Notes under the pieces: generated by a model
The model's input: only the letters and a program-made list of their open reading frames with translations
What the model was told of the DNA's origin: nothing
Database searches by the model: none
Assembly (NCBI GenBank): GCA_001766655.1
Contig: MJCC01000004.1
Location: 1,369,842 to 1,433,841, forward strand
DNA: 64,000 bases
Direction: 5' to 3'
Source of the DNA: Phytomonas francai
Lineage: Eukaryota; Euglenozoa; Kinetoplastea; Trypanosomatida; Trypanosomatidae
Part shown: piece after piece, positions 50,475-60,600 of the stretch
How positions within the stretch are numbered: the first letter of the stretch is position 1
Layout: the number at the start of each line of letters is the position of its first letter
Program-made: the position numbers and the translations under genes

Positions 50475-51300
50475 TCAATATTATATCAAGACTTGTATGT
50501 AGCGTAGAGGATCTTGATTTAGCAACTCTTTGGTTCTAACATACCCGAAAATATGACATTCGATTCTTCTGGAGATGTATTCACATAATTCATGGCCGTT
50601 TGTCTCTATTTAATAGGATTTACTCTATTAAGATATGCAAGCGAAATAGGGGAAAAAGGAAAATCTCATCACGATAGAGTTGATATATTAGAGTCAAAAT
50701 TCATTTCTTAAAAAAATGCAAAAACGTTGTTCTTTAAGGAATTTTCTTTACTTGTGCGCGTAAATTTTAATCCCATTTATTTCTTTAATTAACATGCAAC
50801 CTTTTCCGTTCGTTTTCAGAATCAAAGGTTTTTTTTTTACCTCGAGGATGAATATGTATTTTAGCTTTCAATTGGCTTCTCTTATTAGATGTTCACTTCC
50901 TTGAGGATTCTTATGCAAGACAATCGGGGGGTGTACGTACATGTAAGAGGTAAAAAAAAGTGATCTCATTTGTTAATAGACTTGAATTGGGATTCCTTAC
51001 CTCTGTGATTCCTTTCGTAATTGCTCGAATAGCGAACTTGTTAAACCAAACTTAGCCGTGAGCCACATTCTATCTTCTTTCATTTTCTGAGTTTCCTTAT
51101 TTTTGAGTGCATTCAGGCAAACTTACATGAACTTTTTGCATTTTGAATTCATATCACATAACACATTCGAGCCCTTTTTTTCATCACCATTTTCTATTAT
51201 ACAAGTGAAGTTTCTGAGACTACGCTTTTTTGACACAAAGTTCAGGGAAGCGATTAAACAAATTAGTTTAATTTTTTTTAAGGCAAAAGGAATCCTTCAT
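50475..51300. other. Intergenic spacer upstream of the kinase gene
   Basis: AT-rich with T tracts. The frame of the kinase is open upstream to 51103 with an ATG at 51127, but the encoded residues are Phe-rich and AT-driven, so this is probably 5' UTR and spacer. Confidence 0.55.
51271..51282 (+). promoter_or_regulatory. Probable trans-splice acceptor deciding the kinase start
   Basis: T8 then AAG, 19 nt before the ATG at 51301. Use of this AG would exclude the upstream ATG at 51127 from the mRNA. Confidence 0.4.
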
Positions 51301-54300
51301 ATGTATTTTCCAAACTTGAGCTTCTCTAAACCCATAGAGTTATCTCGGCTAGAGGCTCTTCCTAGGAATGGTAATTGTTCGACACCGACAGTGAACGGTG
51401 AAGTACAAGACATAACCTCTGGAGTTCCTGCCGCGCAGCTTGTGGATCGGCTTCGATGGTGGCGTATGCAACGAATTTCTGAGCATCCTTTCCCCATAGA
51501 CCATTATGTCTTTAATAACTGCTACGTTAACTATTTCCCTTTTGGGAAGCGTCTTTTATCATCACAAGTAAGGGCGGGGCTTCGCCAAGCGCGGCGTGTA
51601 TTAGCAAATCAAAAGGTTTCTTTAGTACCGGTAGCCGTCTTGTTGGAAGAGTCTAAAATTAGTTGTCGTCCCGCCCAGAAGTCTGGCGTGGGGAGAGGAC
51701 AGGAGGCCCCCTCACAGGATTCGTCGGCCGCGGATCCGGTCCGTATTATTTGCGAAGAGGCGGCGGGCGACGTTCAGGCGGATTCCCATGTGCATCCCAG
51801 TGAACGAATCACCCGCTGTACATCTCGAGAAGGGTACAGAAAGGTGAGAGAGGTCCCCGTGAGCACCCCACATTACGCGCATCGCAACCAGCAGGATCAC
51901 CCCTTGATGCCCTCCCCCCCTGAACCATGTGAAGGCGAGAGGGGCCTCAATAACAAGTGCTGCGTCTCAAAGGGAGATGTCGCCATCGCCCCGGGTGTGG
52001 AGCTGTGGCCGAACGAACTAGCCCCCACAACGTTTTGCACAGAAACCGCAACCCAAGGGATATGTGCGCCGAAGCCCGGGCGCCATCCAGTCCCGAAAGC
52101 AGGCGGGACGGTCACGCCCTGTCCCCCCTTTCTCTGTTCATGCGCCCTCCCGCACGCCTATGGCAACAGCTGCCGAGACGACAGCCTTGATGGTAAGGAC
52201 TTTGTCAAGCGCGAGGTTCGCCAAGCGATGTCACTCATTCGGCTGTATAGGCGCCGCGCCGCGTCCGAACCCCAGCGCCGGGATTGGCGCTTGAAGGACC
52301 TCAAGAGTCTCGTTGGCAGTGGGCTTTCTGCAGATACCAGCCAACCAGCCTCTCTCCAGTGCCCTCTGCTCGCCACTTCACAGGACGAGGTTGCTTCACA
52401 GGGGCCGCATCTCCGGGATGGGGAGCCCGCTCGAGGGGGGCCGGAGGTCGTTAGCTCGAGCCTTTCCTCAAATAGTGTGCGACACCGAGGAAAGGCGGTT
52501 GTGCTGCACCACCCGCCGCGGTTGGTGATTTTTAAACACGATATCGCAGCCTGTCAGGCCGTCCAACTCGCCGAGGTGAGCTCCCTCGACGTCAAGAGCA
52601 ACCAGCTCCTCTCGGACTCCGCCGAGGTGCTGGATCTTGGCAGCATGCCAATGTTTTCGTATGAGTCCCACTTTTATCGGGGGCAGCTCCGTCACGTGCC
52701 GCCTACGACTCCGCTCAAAGTCTTTGAGCACCGTGACTATCTGGGGTTTCCCCGATTGCAGGGCCCACCCCGATCTTCTCGCCGCCAGCCGCCTTGTGTG
52801 CCTTGTCGTCTCCCACTCTGTGCGTCGTCGGCTCCGAGTTTACCGCGTGTGGTTTACGGAAAGAGTCTGCTTCGCGCACGGCCGCGGCGGATCACCAAAT
52901 CGCGTTGCTACGAACCCTACAGTGCTTCCGTATCCTTGCCCGTGGATCCGGATCCCATCACAAATCCGAAGCCGCTCTATCAACGGGTGAGTAGCCTGCA
53001 GGACTTTTACGTCTTCAACCCGCTGGTGGACTGCATCGGGGCCGGTGCTTTCTCGAAGGTCTACGCCGCTGTTCCCATCCTACGCGGCCCCGCGACGCAG
53101 GCTTGGAGGTCGACGTTGCAGGAAGGCGCGCATGGGTGCGCTTCCACCACGAGTCAGGCCGAAGCGGTGCACGCCGCTGTCCCCCCTGTCTTGTCGGGGC
53201 TGCCGTCCCCGTCGGTTAGCGCGATGGGGGTCGCGGTGAAGGTGATCGCGTGCAACGACTTCGCGCGGGGCCTTGACGAGCAGTTGCACTCGATCGCGTC
53301 GTACCGCCCCACAAAGGACGTTATCAAAGCGAAGCATACGACTAACAACGATGATAGTGCTCGGGCGGCGCGTAATAAATGTCGTTTTAAACTGCTAGAG
53401 GTTGAGCGCGAGATTAGTATTCTACGTTGTCTAAGTCATAGTGGTTGCTCTCGTTTTTACGAGGCGCTGCGCACCCCGGACGAGCTCTTGATTGCGATGC
53501 AGCTCCACCCAGGCTCTATGAATCTGCGCCAGTACCTCGAGCGCTTCGGCCCGCCGTCCGAGGCGGAAACCGCGCTTATGATATACCAGCTGATGGAAAC
53601 GCTGCAATATCTTCACAACGTTTTTGGGCTCATTCATCGGGATATCAAGCTAGAAAATCTCCTTGTCTCGCTGATTCCAGCGTCTCCAAAGGACATCCGC
53701 GAGGTTATAGGATCAGAGGTGAGCAGGGCGAGTACGAATTCGCAGCCTTTAAATCGCAATCGTGCTGTCACGCCAAAAGCGGAGGACGCTTCGTACGCTA
53801 GACCTTCGTCGAGAAACTCCTTTTCGATGGGCATGAAGGACGTGCTGCCTGGTTGTGGTACCACTATAGATGCAGCATCGATGCTGCGTATCACCCTCAT
53901 TGACTTCGGGCTGGCGCGCCGCACGACGAAGCGCCCCTCACACGGCGGCAACACGGATAAGAAGCATTTTGTGGGTACACCGTCGAAGCACAGGACCCAA
54001 ATCCAGGGTGGTATGCTTGATGCAGCTGAGGCGGCGCGCACCTTGGTTCCCCGAGGGATGCCCAGCCCGGCACCCTCCACAAACTTACTTTGCCCACTCC
54101 TCGAGGTGGAGGGGAATGAAGAGGAGGAGGAGGAGGAGGGCGAGGCATATAGCACTGAGGTGGACGATAGCGAGACATCTTCGTTCGAGTCTTCCCCGAT
54201 ATCTTCTAGCGATGGGGGAGAGTCTGGTGAGGCTGGGGAAGGACCCGCAAACGAAGGCGAGGCTGTGGTTCCGAATCCGCCGTCAATAGCTTCTGGGAGC

Positions 54301-55815
54301 TTCTTCAACGGACTTAATCCGCCCAATACAAATAGGGGGACGCTTCCGGGGTGTTGCCTTGATGGAACGTGTTTGGGCCTGGCTTCTAACGCGCCCAGGG
54401 GGACGGTCCCTACCGCTACACACGCTAGATCGGTCTCCAGTGGTTGCTTTGGCGTAAAAGACTCTGAAGAGAGGGGGGCCAGCCGCGGGCACGAGAGCTC
54501 CCCCACGCCAGTCGGGAACCTTTCTGGGATTTCCCCGACGCCATACACTTCTTTTGTGGTGAGCCGCGACAGTGCGACTTGCCGCGAGGTAGACAAGTCG
54601 CCAAAGGACGACACTGACGGTTGCTGTCGTACGAACTCAAGTTTTAGCGGCAGCCGTGACCTTCAAGACGGGGAGCGACGAGGCTCAATGGAAACAAACA
54701 TGGCGAAAAGGCGAGGCTCGATGGAATTTAGTGTGGCGGCGCCCTCCATCGAAGTTGCTCCGCCACCATGTCAGGAGGCGTCGGCAGCGGGCATTGGCCG
54801 AAGCGGCGGCGGCGGCGGCGGCGGCCACTGTCTCCTCGAGGGCAGTGCAACATTGCTGTTGACGTGTTGCGGGACGGAAAAGTACATGGCGCCTGAAATG
54901 ACAGATTGGATTTTGAGACACTCGTGGTCGCACAAGCTGACTTCGGTTGCGATGGCCCGACAGCTGGATACGTACGCAGCGGGCATCGTTGCGTATGTGT
55001 TGCTCAGCGGTAGCTTCCCTTTTAACGCCACGACGCGGGTGACGTTGTTGGAGCAACAGCGCCACGTCCCGCGATGCAACAGTGCCCGCTGGAGGACGGT
55101 CAGCGAGCAGGGCATCGCCTTCGTGCAGGCGTTGCTGGAGCCGGACCCGTCCAAGCGCATGACAGCGAAGGAGGCACTCGAGCACCCCTTCCTGCGTGAG
55201 GCCGCACACCACGCGTGGCGGTTGAACCTCGTACCGCGACCCACGAACACCGCGGCGTCCGACGCCAGGGCGCAGACCTCCCGTAAACCAGACGTTTTCC
55301 CGGCCGCCACAGCGAACCGCGGCGGGGAAGTACGCTTTACTGGGCGGCGGCCCTCCACAGTCGCAGACCTCGGCCCCGACTCCCCCGGGCCCGCGCTTCC
55401 GACGGCGGCGACGCAGGCACCCCCGGCGGCGGCGCACGCGCGCCCCCTGCCGCTGTCCGCGGGGAGCCTGGGCCTGCCCCCCCCGGGCCCCGGNNNNNNN
55501 NNNNNNNNNNNNNNNNNNNNNNNNNNNNNNNNNNNNNNNNNNNNNNNNNNNNNNNNNNNNNNNNNNNNNNNNNNNNNNNNNNNNNNNNNNNNNNNNNNNN
55601 NNNTGGCTGCGGAGGAGGGGCGGGCGGGGCCCGCCGCCGGCGCGGCAACCCCGGGCCCGCCGGACCCCCTCGTCTCGCTGGGGTCGCCGCCAGGCGAGGA
55701 GGCGGGCGGGGACGGCGGAGGGGCCTCGCCGCATTCGCGGGAGCCACAGGCGTGCAAGGGGGACGAGAGCGACCTGTTTGATCAACTTTATCACAGCATC
55801 ATGTTTGGAACATAG
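51301..55815 (+). CDS. Ser/Thr protein kinase with a very long activation-segment insertion
   Basis: About 1,504 residues from ATG 51301 (51127 is an upstream alternative). The N-terminal 560 residues are low-complexity. The kinase domain starts with the glycine loop GAGAFSKVYA (about 580). Catalytic Lys647 is in VAVKVIA, after a roughly 45-residue insertion. Further motifs are LEVEREISILRCL (helix C), HRDIKLEN with Asp781, and DFGLA at 868-872. Then come about 300 extra residues, including an acidic run (EEEEEEEGE) and two RRGS sites (Ser1129, Ser1140), before CCGTEKYMAPEM (Glu1199), DTYAAGIVAYVLLSGSFPF and PSKRMTAKEALEHPFL. All catalytic residues are present, so it is likely active. The C-lobe (LLSGSFPF, DPSKRMT) is of CAMK/AMPK style. 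The C-terminal tail contains a 110-N gap. Confidence 0.9.
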   Translation: MYFPNLSFSKPIELSRLEALPRNGNCSTPTVNGEVQDITSGVPAAQLVDRLRWWRMQRISEHPFPIDHYVFNNCYVNYFPFGKRLLSSQVRAGLRQARRVLANQKVSLVPVAVLLEESKISCRPAQKSGVGRGQEAPSQDSSAADPVRIICEEAAGDVQADSHVHPSERITRCTSREGYRKVREVPVSTPHYAHRNQQDHPLMPSPPEPCEGERGLNNKCCVSKGDVAIAPGVELWPNELAPTTFCTETATQGICAPKPGRHPVPKAGGTVTPCPPFLCSCALPHAYGNSCRDDSLDGKDFVKREVRQAMSLIRLYRRRAASEPQRRDWRLKDLKSLVGSGLSADTSQPASLQCPLLATSQDEVASQGPHLRDGEPARGGPEVVSSSLSSNSVRHRGKAVVLHHPPRLVIFKHDIAACQAVQLAEVSSLDVKSNQLLSDSAEVLDLGSMPMFSYESHFYRGQLRHVPPTTPLKVFEHRDYLGFPRLQGPPRSSRRQPPCVPCRLPLCASSAPSLPRVVYGKSLLRARPRRITKSRCYEPYSASVSLPVDPDPITNPKPLYQRVSSLQDFYVFNPLVDCIGAGAFSKVYAAVPILRGPATQAWRSTLQEGAHGCASTTSQAEAVHAAVPPVLSGLPSPSVSAMGVAVKVIACNDFARGLDEQLHSIASYRPTKDVIKAKHTTNNDDSARAARNKCRFKLLEVEREISILRCLSHSGCSRFYEALRTPDELLIAMQLHPGSMNLRQYLERFGPPSEAETALMIYQLMETLQYLHNVFGLIHRDIKLENLLVSLIPASPKDIREVIGSEVSRASTNSQPLNRNRAVTPKAEDASYARPSSRNSFSMGMKDVLPGCGTTIDAASMLRITLIDFGLARRTTKRPSHGGNTDKKHFVGTPSKHRTQIQGGMLDAAEAARTLVPRGMPSPAPSTNLLCPLLEVEGNEEEEEEEGEAYSTEVDDSETSSFESSPISSSDGGESGEAGEGPANEGEAVVPNPPSIASGSFFNGLNPPNTNRGTLPGCCLDGTCLGLASNAPRGTVPTATHARSVSSGCFGVKDSEERGASRGHESSPTPVGNLSGISPTPYTSFVVSRDSATCREVDKSPKDDTDGCCRTNSSFSGSRDLQDGERRGSMETNMAKRRGSMEFSVAAPSIEVAPPPCQEASAAGIGRSGGGGGGGHCLLEGSATLLLTCCGTEKYMAPEMTDWILRHSWSHKLTSVAMARQLDTYAAGIVAYVLLSGSFPFNATTRVTLLEQQRHVPRCNSARWRTVSEQGIAFVQALLEPDPSKRMTAKEALEHPFLREAAHHAWRLNLVPRPTNTAASDARAQTSRKPDVFPAATANRGGEVRFTGRRPSTVADLGPDSPGPALPTAATQAPPAAAHARPLPLSAGSLGLPPPGPXXXXXXXXXXXXXXXXXXXXXXXXXXXXXXXXXXXXXXAAEEGRAGPAAGAATPGPPDPLVSLGSPPGEEAGGDGGGASPHSREPQACKGDESDLFDQLYHSIMFGT
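55494..55603. other. Assembly gap, 110 N, in the kinase C-terminal tail
   Basis: Flanked by very GC-rich sequence (runs of C and G). The + frame is open on both sides without a shift, but the size may be estimated. Confidence 0.95.
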
Positions 55816-57684
55816 AAATTAAAAAGGCTATCATACAAATATAAATACATATTTATGGATTGATCAATTGGTTTATATAAGAGTATTTTGAATTATTTGA
55901 GATGCACTTTTTATGCTTTTGCCTAAATAGATGCTTTAATATATTTTTATATTTCTTTATATTTGCTAGTAATGCCCATTTTTTCATACGCTTTGTGTTT
56001 GGCGCGACAGCAGCGTATTATTATACATTCAAAAATATTATATTACAGTGCCAATGGAATATTTATTGGCGCGACATGGTGAATCTACACATATAGATCT
56101 AAGCATATTCATCTTGGGGCTTTGTTGGGGAAAATGGAGCGTTCTAGTTAATGTACTAAATGGTATTTTGTATATTTATTTTTTTAAATATAAATTTGTG
56201 AGCCTTAATCAGATATTTTTGTGCCACATTTTCTTACGATTTGGTTTCATAATTGTTTTAAAATTCGGTTTCATTACATTTATGCTTATATGATATTGTT
56301 ACACGATACATGGAACAAAAACAAGACGAGCGCCATGGGTAGATAGTCAATAAATTTTCTATTTCACTTTATTTTGATGCACTGGTCTTGGTTATGATTA
56401 TATAAAATTTTTTGGGACGTGAAAAGTGACGGGTATCCTTCAGAAAGTTCACAAAGTTGTGTGATTTGAGCAGGAGGAGGGGGTAGGAGAGCGAGCGAGC
56501 AAATGGTTTCACATGCTTTTATAAAATATTAACGACCTTTTTGCGTTTATCGATACTTGCCCTTCATATATGTACGCGGCTTATTGAGGCTAAGAATCTA
56601 GTTCAAGTTCATTTTGAGGGTAAGTACCTCAGTTAATGTGTGAAAGGGACAAGGTAGAGGATTGTGGGACTAAACGAATTTTATGTGTATATATACGCAC
56701 ATACATACATACACACTCGCTCTCATATAGTTTTGGCATGTTTATTTTTCAAAAAGAAATTGGGGAGCTTTATCTGATAATATCTTTAAGAGATTTTATG
56801 GGGTAGGAATTACTATGTCTTTTTCTACCTTTTTGACTCATCTGTGTTCAAGGAATTGAAATTGTACCTTTTTTTTTGTGTATATTCTATGCTTATTATT
56901 AAAAGATGTTGTAATGAGGCAAAGGAAAATAGGAAAATTACGATCTTTTCTTTGTTATAGAATAGTCTGAAAAGATTTGTTCTATTTAATTTATCAGGGG
57001 TTCGCTATTAAGAAGCGTTAAAGGATCCTTTTCTGTTATTATTACGATATGAAGTATGTATACATATGCATAAGCATTTTATTGTATTGCACTTTTCCCA
57101 GTTTCTTTTTATACCTTTTTTTTTTGTGTCTATGTGCTCGTATTTGCGCATAAGTTTTGTATCTAAATATTTTTCTCTACTTCACCTTTTTCTTCTTGCA
57201 TTCTTTAACTTCATTTTGTTGTACAATTTTTAAATAATGGGGACATGTAATTTTGTGTTGTATCACCAACTAAGCATTGTTTTGTTTTAGTTTTGTTTTA
57301 GTTTCTTTTTTAGTTTTTTTTTTTTTTAGTTTCATTATGTTACTCACAAAATAGAAGTTTTGTGCGAAGATACATCCTTTTGCGCATCCAAAATATGTCT
57401 TCTTTGCAATCAGTTGATATATTTTAAGCTTTTTTTTTTAAAAAGTAAATAAGCATCATATTGTTGCCACTGCATGTTTTGTTCCCGGCGCACTTTTACT
57501 TTTGGCACCGCTTTTTTTTGGTCCTGGGTTATATGCTCTGTTTTTGGATTACTATACAGCACGAATTTACTTCTTTATTCACATTTCTGAACTCTCTACC
57601 CTCTATCAATACATCTTCGAAAAAAAAGTAAATAACTCTACATATACCTGTATATATGAAAATTTAGGTAAAAAGAGGTATTAA
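55816..57684. other. Intergenic spacer
   Basis: 1.87 kb, AT-rich, with long T and TTTTAG-type tracts at about 57280-57330 (repeated TTTTGTTTTAGTTT) that could include trans-splice signals. Small open frames are Phe/Ile/Tyr-rich and not supported. No RNA gene was recognised. Confidence 0.6.
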
Positions 57685-60600
57685 ATGCATATTATTCATA
57701 TCAAAAAAAATAGTAATGGGGGTGCTATGAGTCGCAGGTGGACCGATTCTCGCATCAGGGCACCCAAAGAACTTTCTCCTGATGGGCATTCTCGGATTTT
57801 GCGGCCGAGCCGGCTCATGCGTGCTTCTATGGTAATCGACAGCCATGTGGAGGAGCTGTGTAGGCGATTGGGGATTCGGCCCCCGGGTTCTAGTTTTCCG
57901 TCCTCGCCCTCTGGGGTTGGGCGGGGGCACGGGAAGTCCGTGGGGAGCGCGGGCCCGAGGCTTGGCCGGTCGGACCCCCATCCTTCCACACGCGATAATT
58001 TTACCGGCAGCCCGGGGAGGCCCCGTCGGCACCAGATACGCTCGCGGAGCCTTGGCGACGTTAACCGAGCCGTCCAGAACTCATCGCGGACGCCGCTGCA
58101 GTATTCCAGCGTAGGGGCTTCGAAATTTACCCGTTTCGCGACCGCGTACAAATTGGTGCGTAGGGGATCGATTGGCATCCCCGGTGATGCTGGCAGGGAA
58201 GTTCATTGTCATAGTTATCATGCTGACGAAAATGAAGTGAGGTATTCGCGCTTTTTCCATCAAAATAACTTTTCACCGCTCGACGACATCGATATCCAGC
58301 GTGGAGGGTCACTGATGGTACCCGAATGTCAGCAGAGTTACCCTTTCCTAGCGAATGGCGTGTCCACCACGAAGCTCTATGGCAACCAAAAAATAGACCA
58401 GACCGAACGGATTCGGCAACATTACGGACTGAAGGAGGAGTGGATTGAGCATCGACGCCTCCGGAATCTTTCGGCGGGGAAGGACGTTGCTCATGTAAAT
58501 AGCGGGAATGCACACCCTCTTGGGGAAAAGGACATGGGGGCGACACAGTCTTCCGCTGGATCGAGCTCTGGATCGTATTGGAAGTCCTTCCGCAGGAGGA
58601 AGCGTCGTCATTGCTCCCCTTTCCACGCTTCTGCACCGTCATTGCCGTCTCTGCACACATCCAAACACACAGCCGGTGCGGCCTTTTTTCTTCTTGGAGA
58701 CGGCCCAGACGGACACTGGAACGCACCCCAAACGACATTGATGCCGCCTCAAATGTTACCTTCTGAGCATGCGGGTCGCTTACTCAGTGATTTCAGCGGC
58801 GCTAGTGAAAGTACCACGACTGTTCCTCGCACTGAAAACATAGGGATTACCCAAAAAAAACGTACCTCAGGTGTGTTGTCAACGCAAACGTCTCGTGCGT
58901 ACGGTTTGCACGAGAGTCACATCTCCGCTATGTCGTCACCCTCCGTCGAAGTGTTGGAGGACTTGGCGATCAGCTTCTCTACGGCAAGTATGAGGCCTGC
59001 ATCGGTAGAGACAGCTGGGCAGACGTCCATGGATTTGCCTAGGCATCGTACTTCGCTCCAACGAGAAAGCGTATCGACGTTGTCATTAGGTCCGGAGGTA
59101 TCTCCATCGTCGTTTGGCTATAGCGGTCATATGGACAACATTAACATGGTGGGGGGTACCTTCCTCTCTCGGGCCTTAACAAGTGAGGCTACGAAAAAAT
59201 GTCCAAAAGCTCAGAAAAGAAGTTGGTTCTCGGACAGGAAAGTCATGCGCGCAAGAAGGGGGGCCGGTCGTCCTCCCAGGGCTGTGCCCCTGTCTTCCCA
59301 GCGTGCAATCCTCCGTGTATGTGCTCTTCCACAGAGGCATTCAGCGCCGAGCGGTGGTGCATCCGCCATGCTTGGCCTTCCTGAGGAGGGAAAGGCTGCC
59401 AGCTCGCCTCGGTCATGCCCCAGAGATGGTTTTAACCACCATGAGCCCAGCCCCATCAACGGGCAGCGCGCAAACCGGCGTATAGGGACGCGGCTCTTTA
59501 TAGGCAAAGAGCGCGATACGGGAGCCCCCTGTGCGATACGGTCGTTCGTTATCACGGCAGGTATGCTGCAGGGCCTCCTTGGGCGTCTTGAAGGGTATCT
59601 AAGCGCGATGCGTGAGCGCGCTGCGGCGGATGCTGCTCCACCACCCCCTTCATGTCTACGTGCTGCTTGTCCGACGATGCAATCCGTGTTGGACACCTCA
59701 GCGGACGGTTCTATCAATCAATGTGGCGTTGTTGCGAAGCCTGAAGAGGAAGCAGGGGGTGGTACTCGGCCTACCTTTTCCACAGCGTCGTCTGGTGCCT
59801 GTGTCGAACCTGACGCGCGTGATAAGCTTCCTAGCGAGGCTTCCCGGTGCCATTTACCCTCACAAGGACTACACGATGTGCTGGAAAGCGCCTCCTTGGA
59901 TTTTAGTAGATATGAATTACTACCCGAATATAATGCTTACAGCAAGCCCTTCAAAGGGGAATGCTCAAGCATTCATCCCGATCTACCCCGCAAAATCCCG
60001 ATCGGTGGCAGGGATAAGGTGATTAGTGATAATAGAAGTATGGAGCGTGTGCGCGCCCGCGCTGCTAGGGCTGAGCACCCCTTAGAGGATCGCGGTGATG
60101 ATCATAATGCCGTTTCGACACTGCCGGGCTGTGGAGGAGAGTCCCCCAACGGCCCCGCCCCGCCGAGAGGCCTAGCCTCCAGGTCTTCGAACGAGCCTGC
60201 TGCGGTGGGTAGGGTAGGGGAGGATTCGTTTTGCCTAGGACCTATTTCCTCGAATGTTCAACTCAAGGAGCTATCCCTGGACGATAACTTTGTTCGCTCT
60301 GTTCTGCAGAATCTTTGCGCTTTTTTTTTGCCTACGTTTCAGGTCGGCGAGGCCGTGGAAAGCCTTGGGGGGCAGGGTGAGGGATTTGAACGTGCGGACA
60401 GCGCTCTAGTCACCCCTGAGGCTCATCTCGATGCGGATGGAAGTCAGCCACAGCGAGAGGAGCATTTATTGGATAATGATGTTGCGCAGGCATCTTCCAC
60501 TCAAGGCGCGCCCTTGCCCGTGGAGGTGTCTGACGCGACAACGCTCTTCTTAACATTGCCCACGCTGGGCATTGAGGTGAAGGGGTTCTTCCAACCCGCG

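Noticed and set aside
51127..51300. Upstream ATG 51127 as kinase start
   Set aside because: The 58 added residues are Phe/Ile-rich from AT-rich spacer, and a likely trans-splice acceptor lies downstream at 51281-51282.
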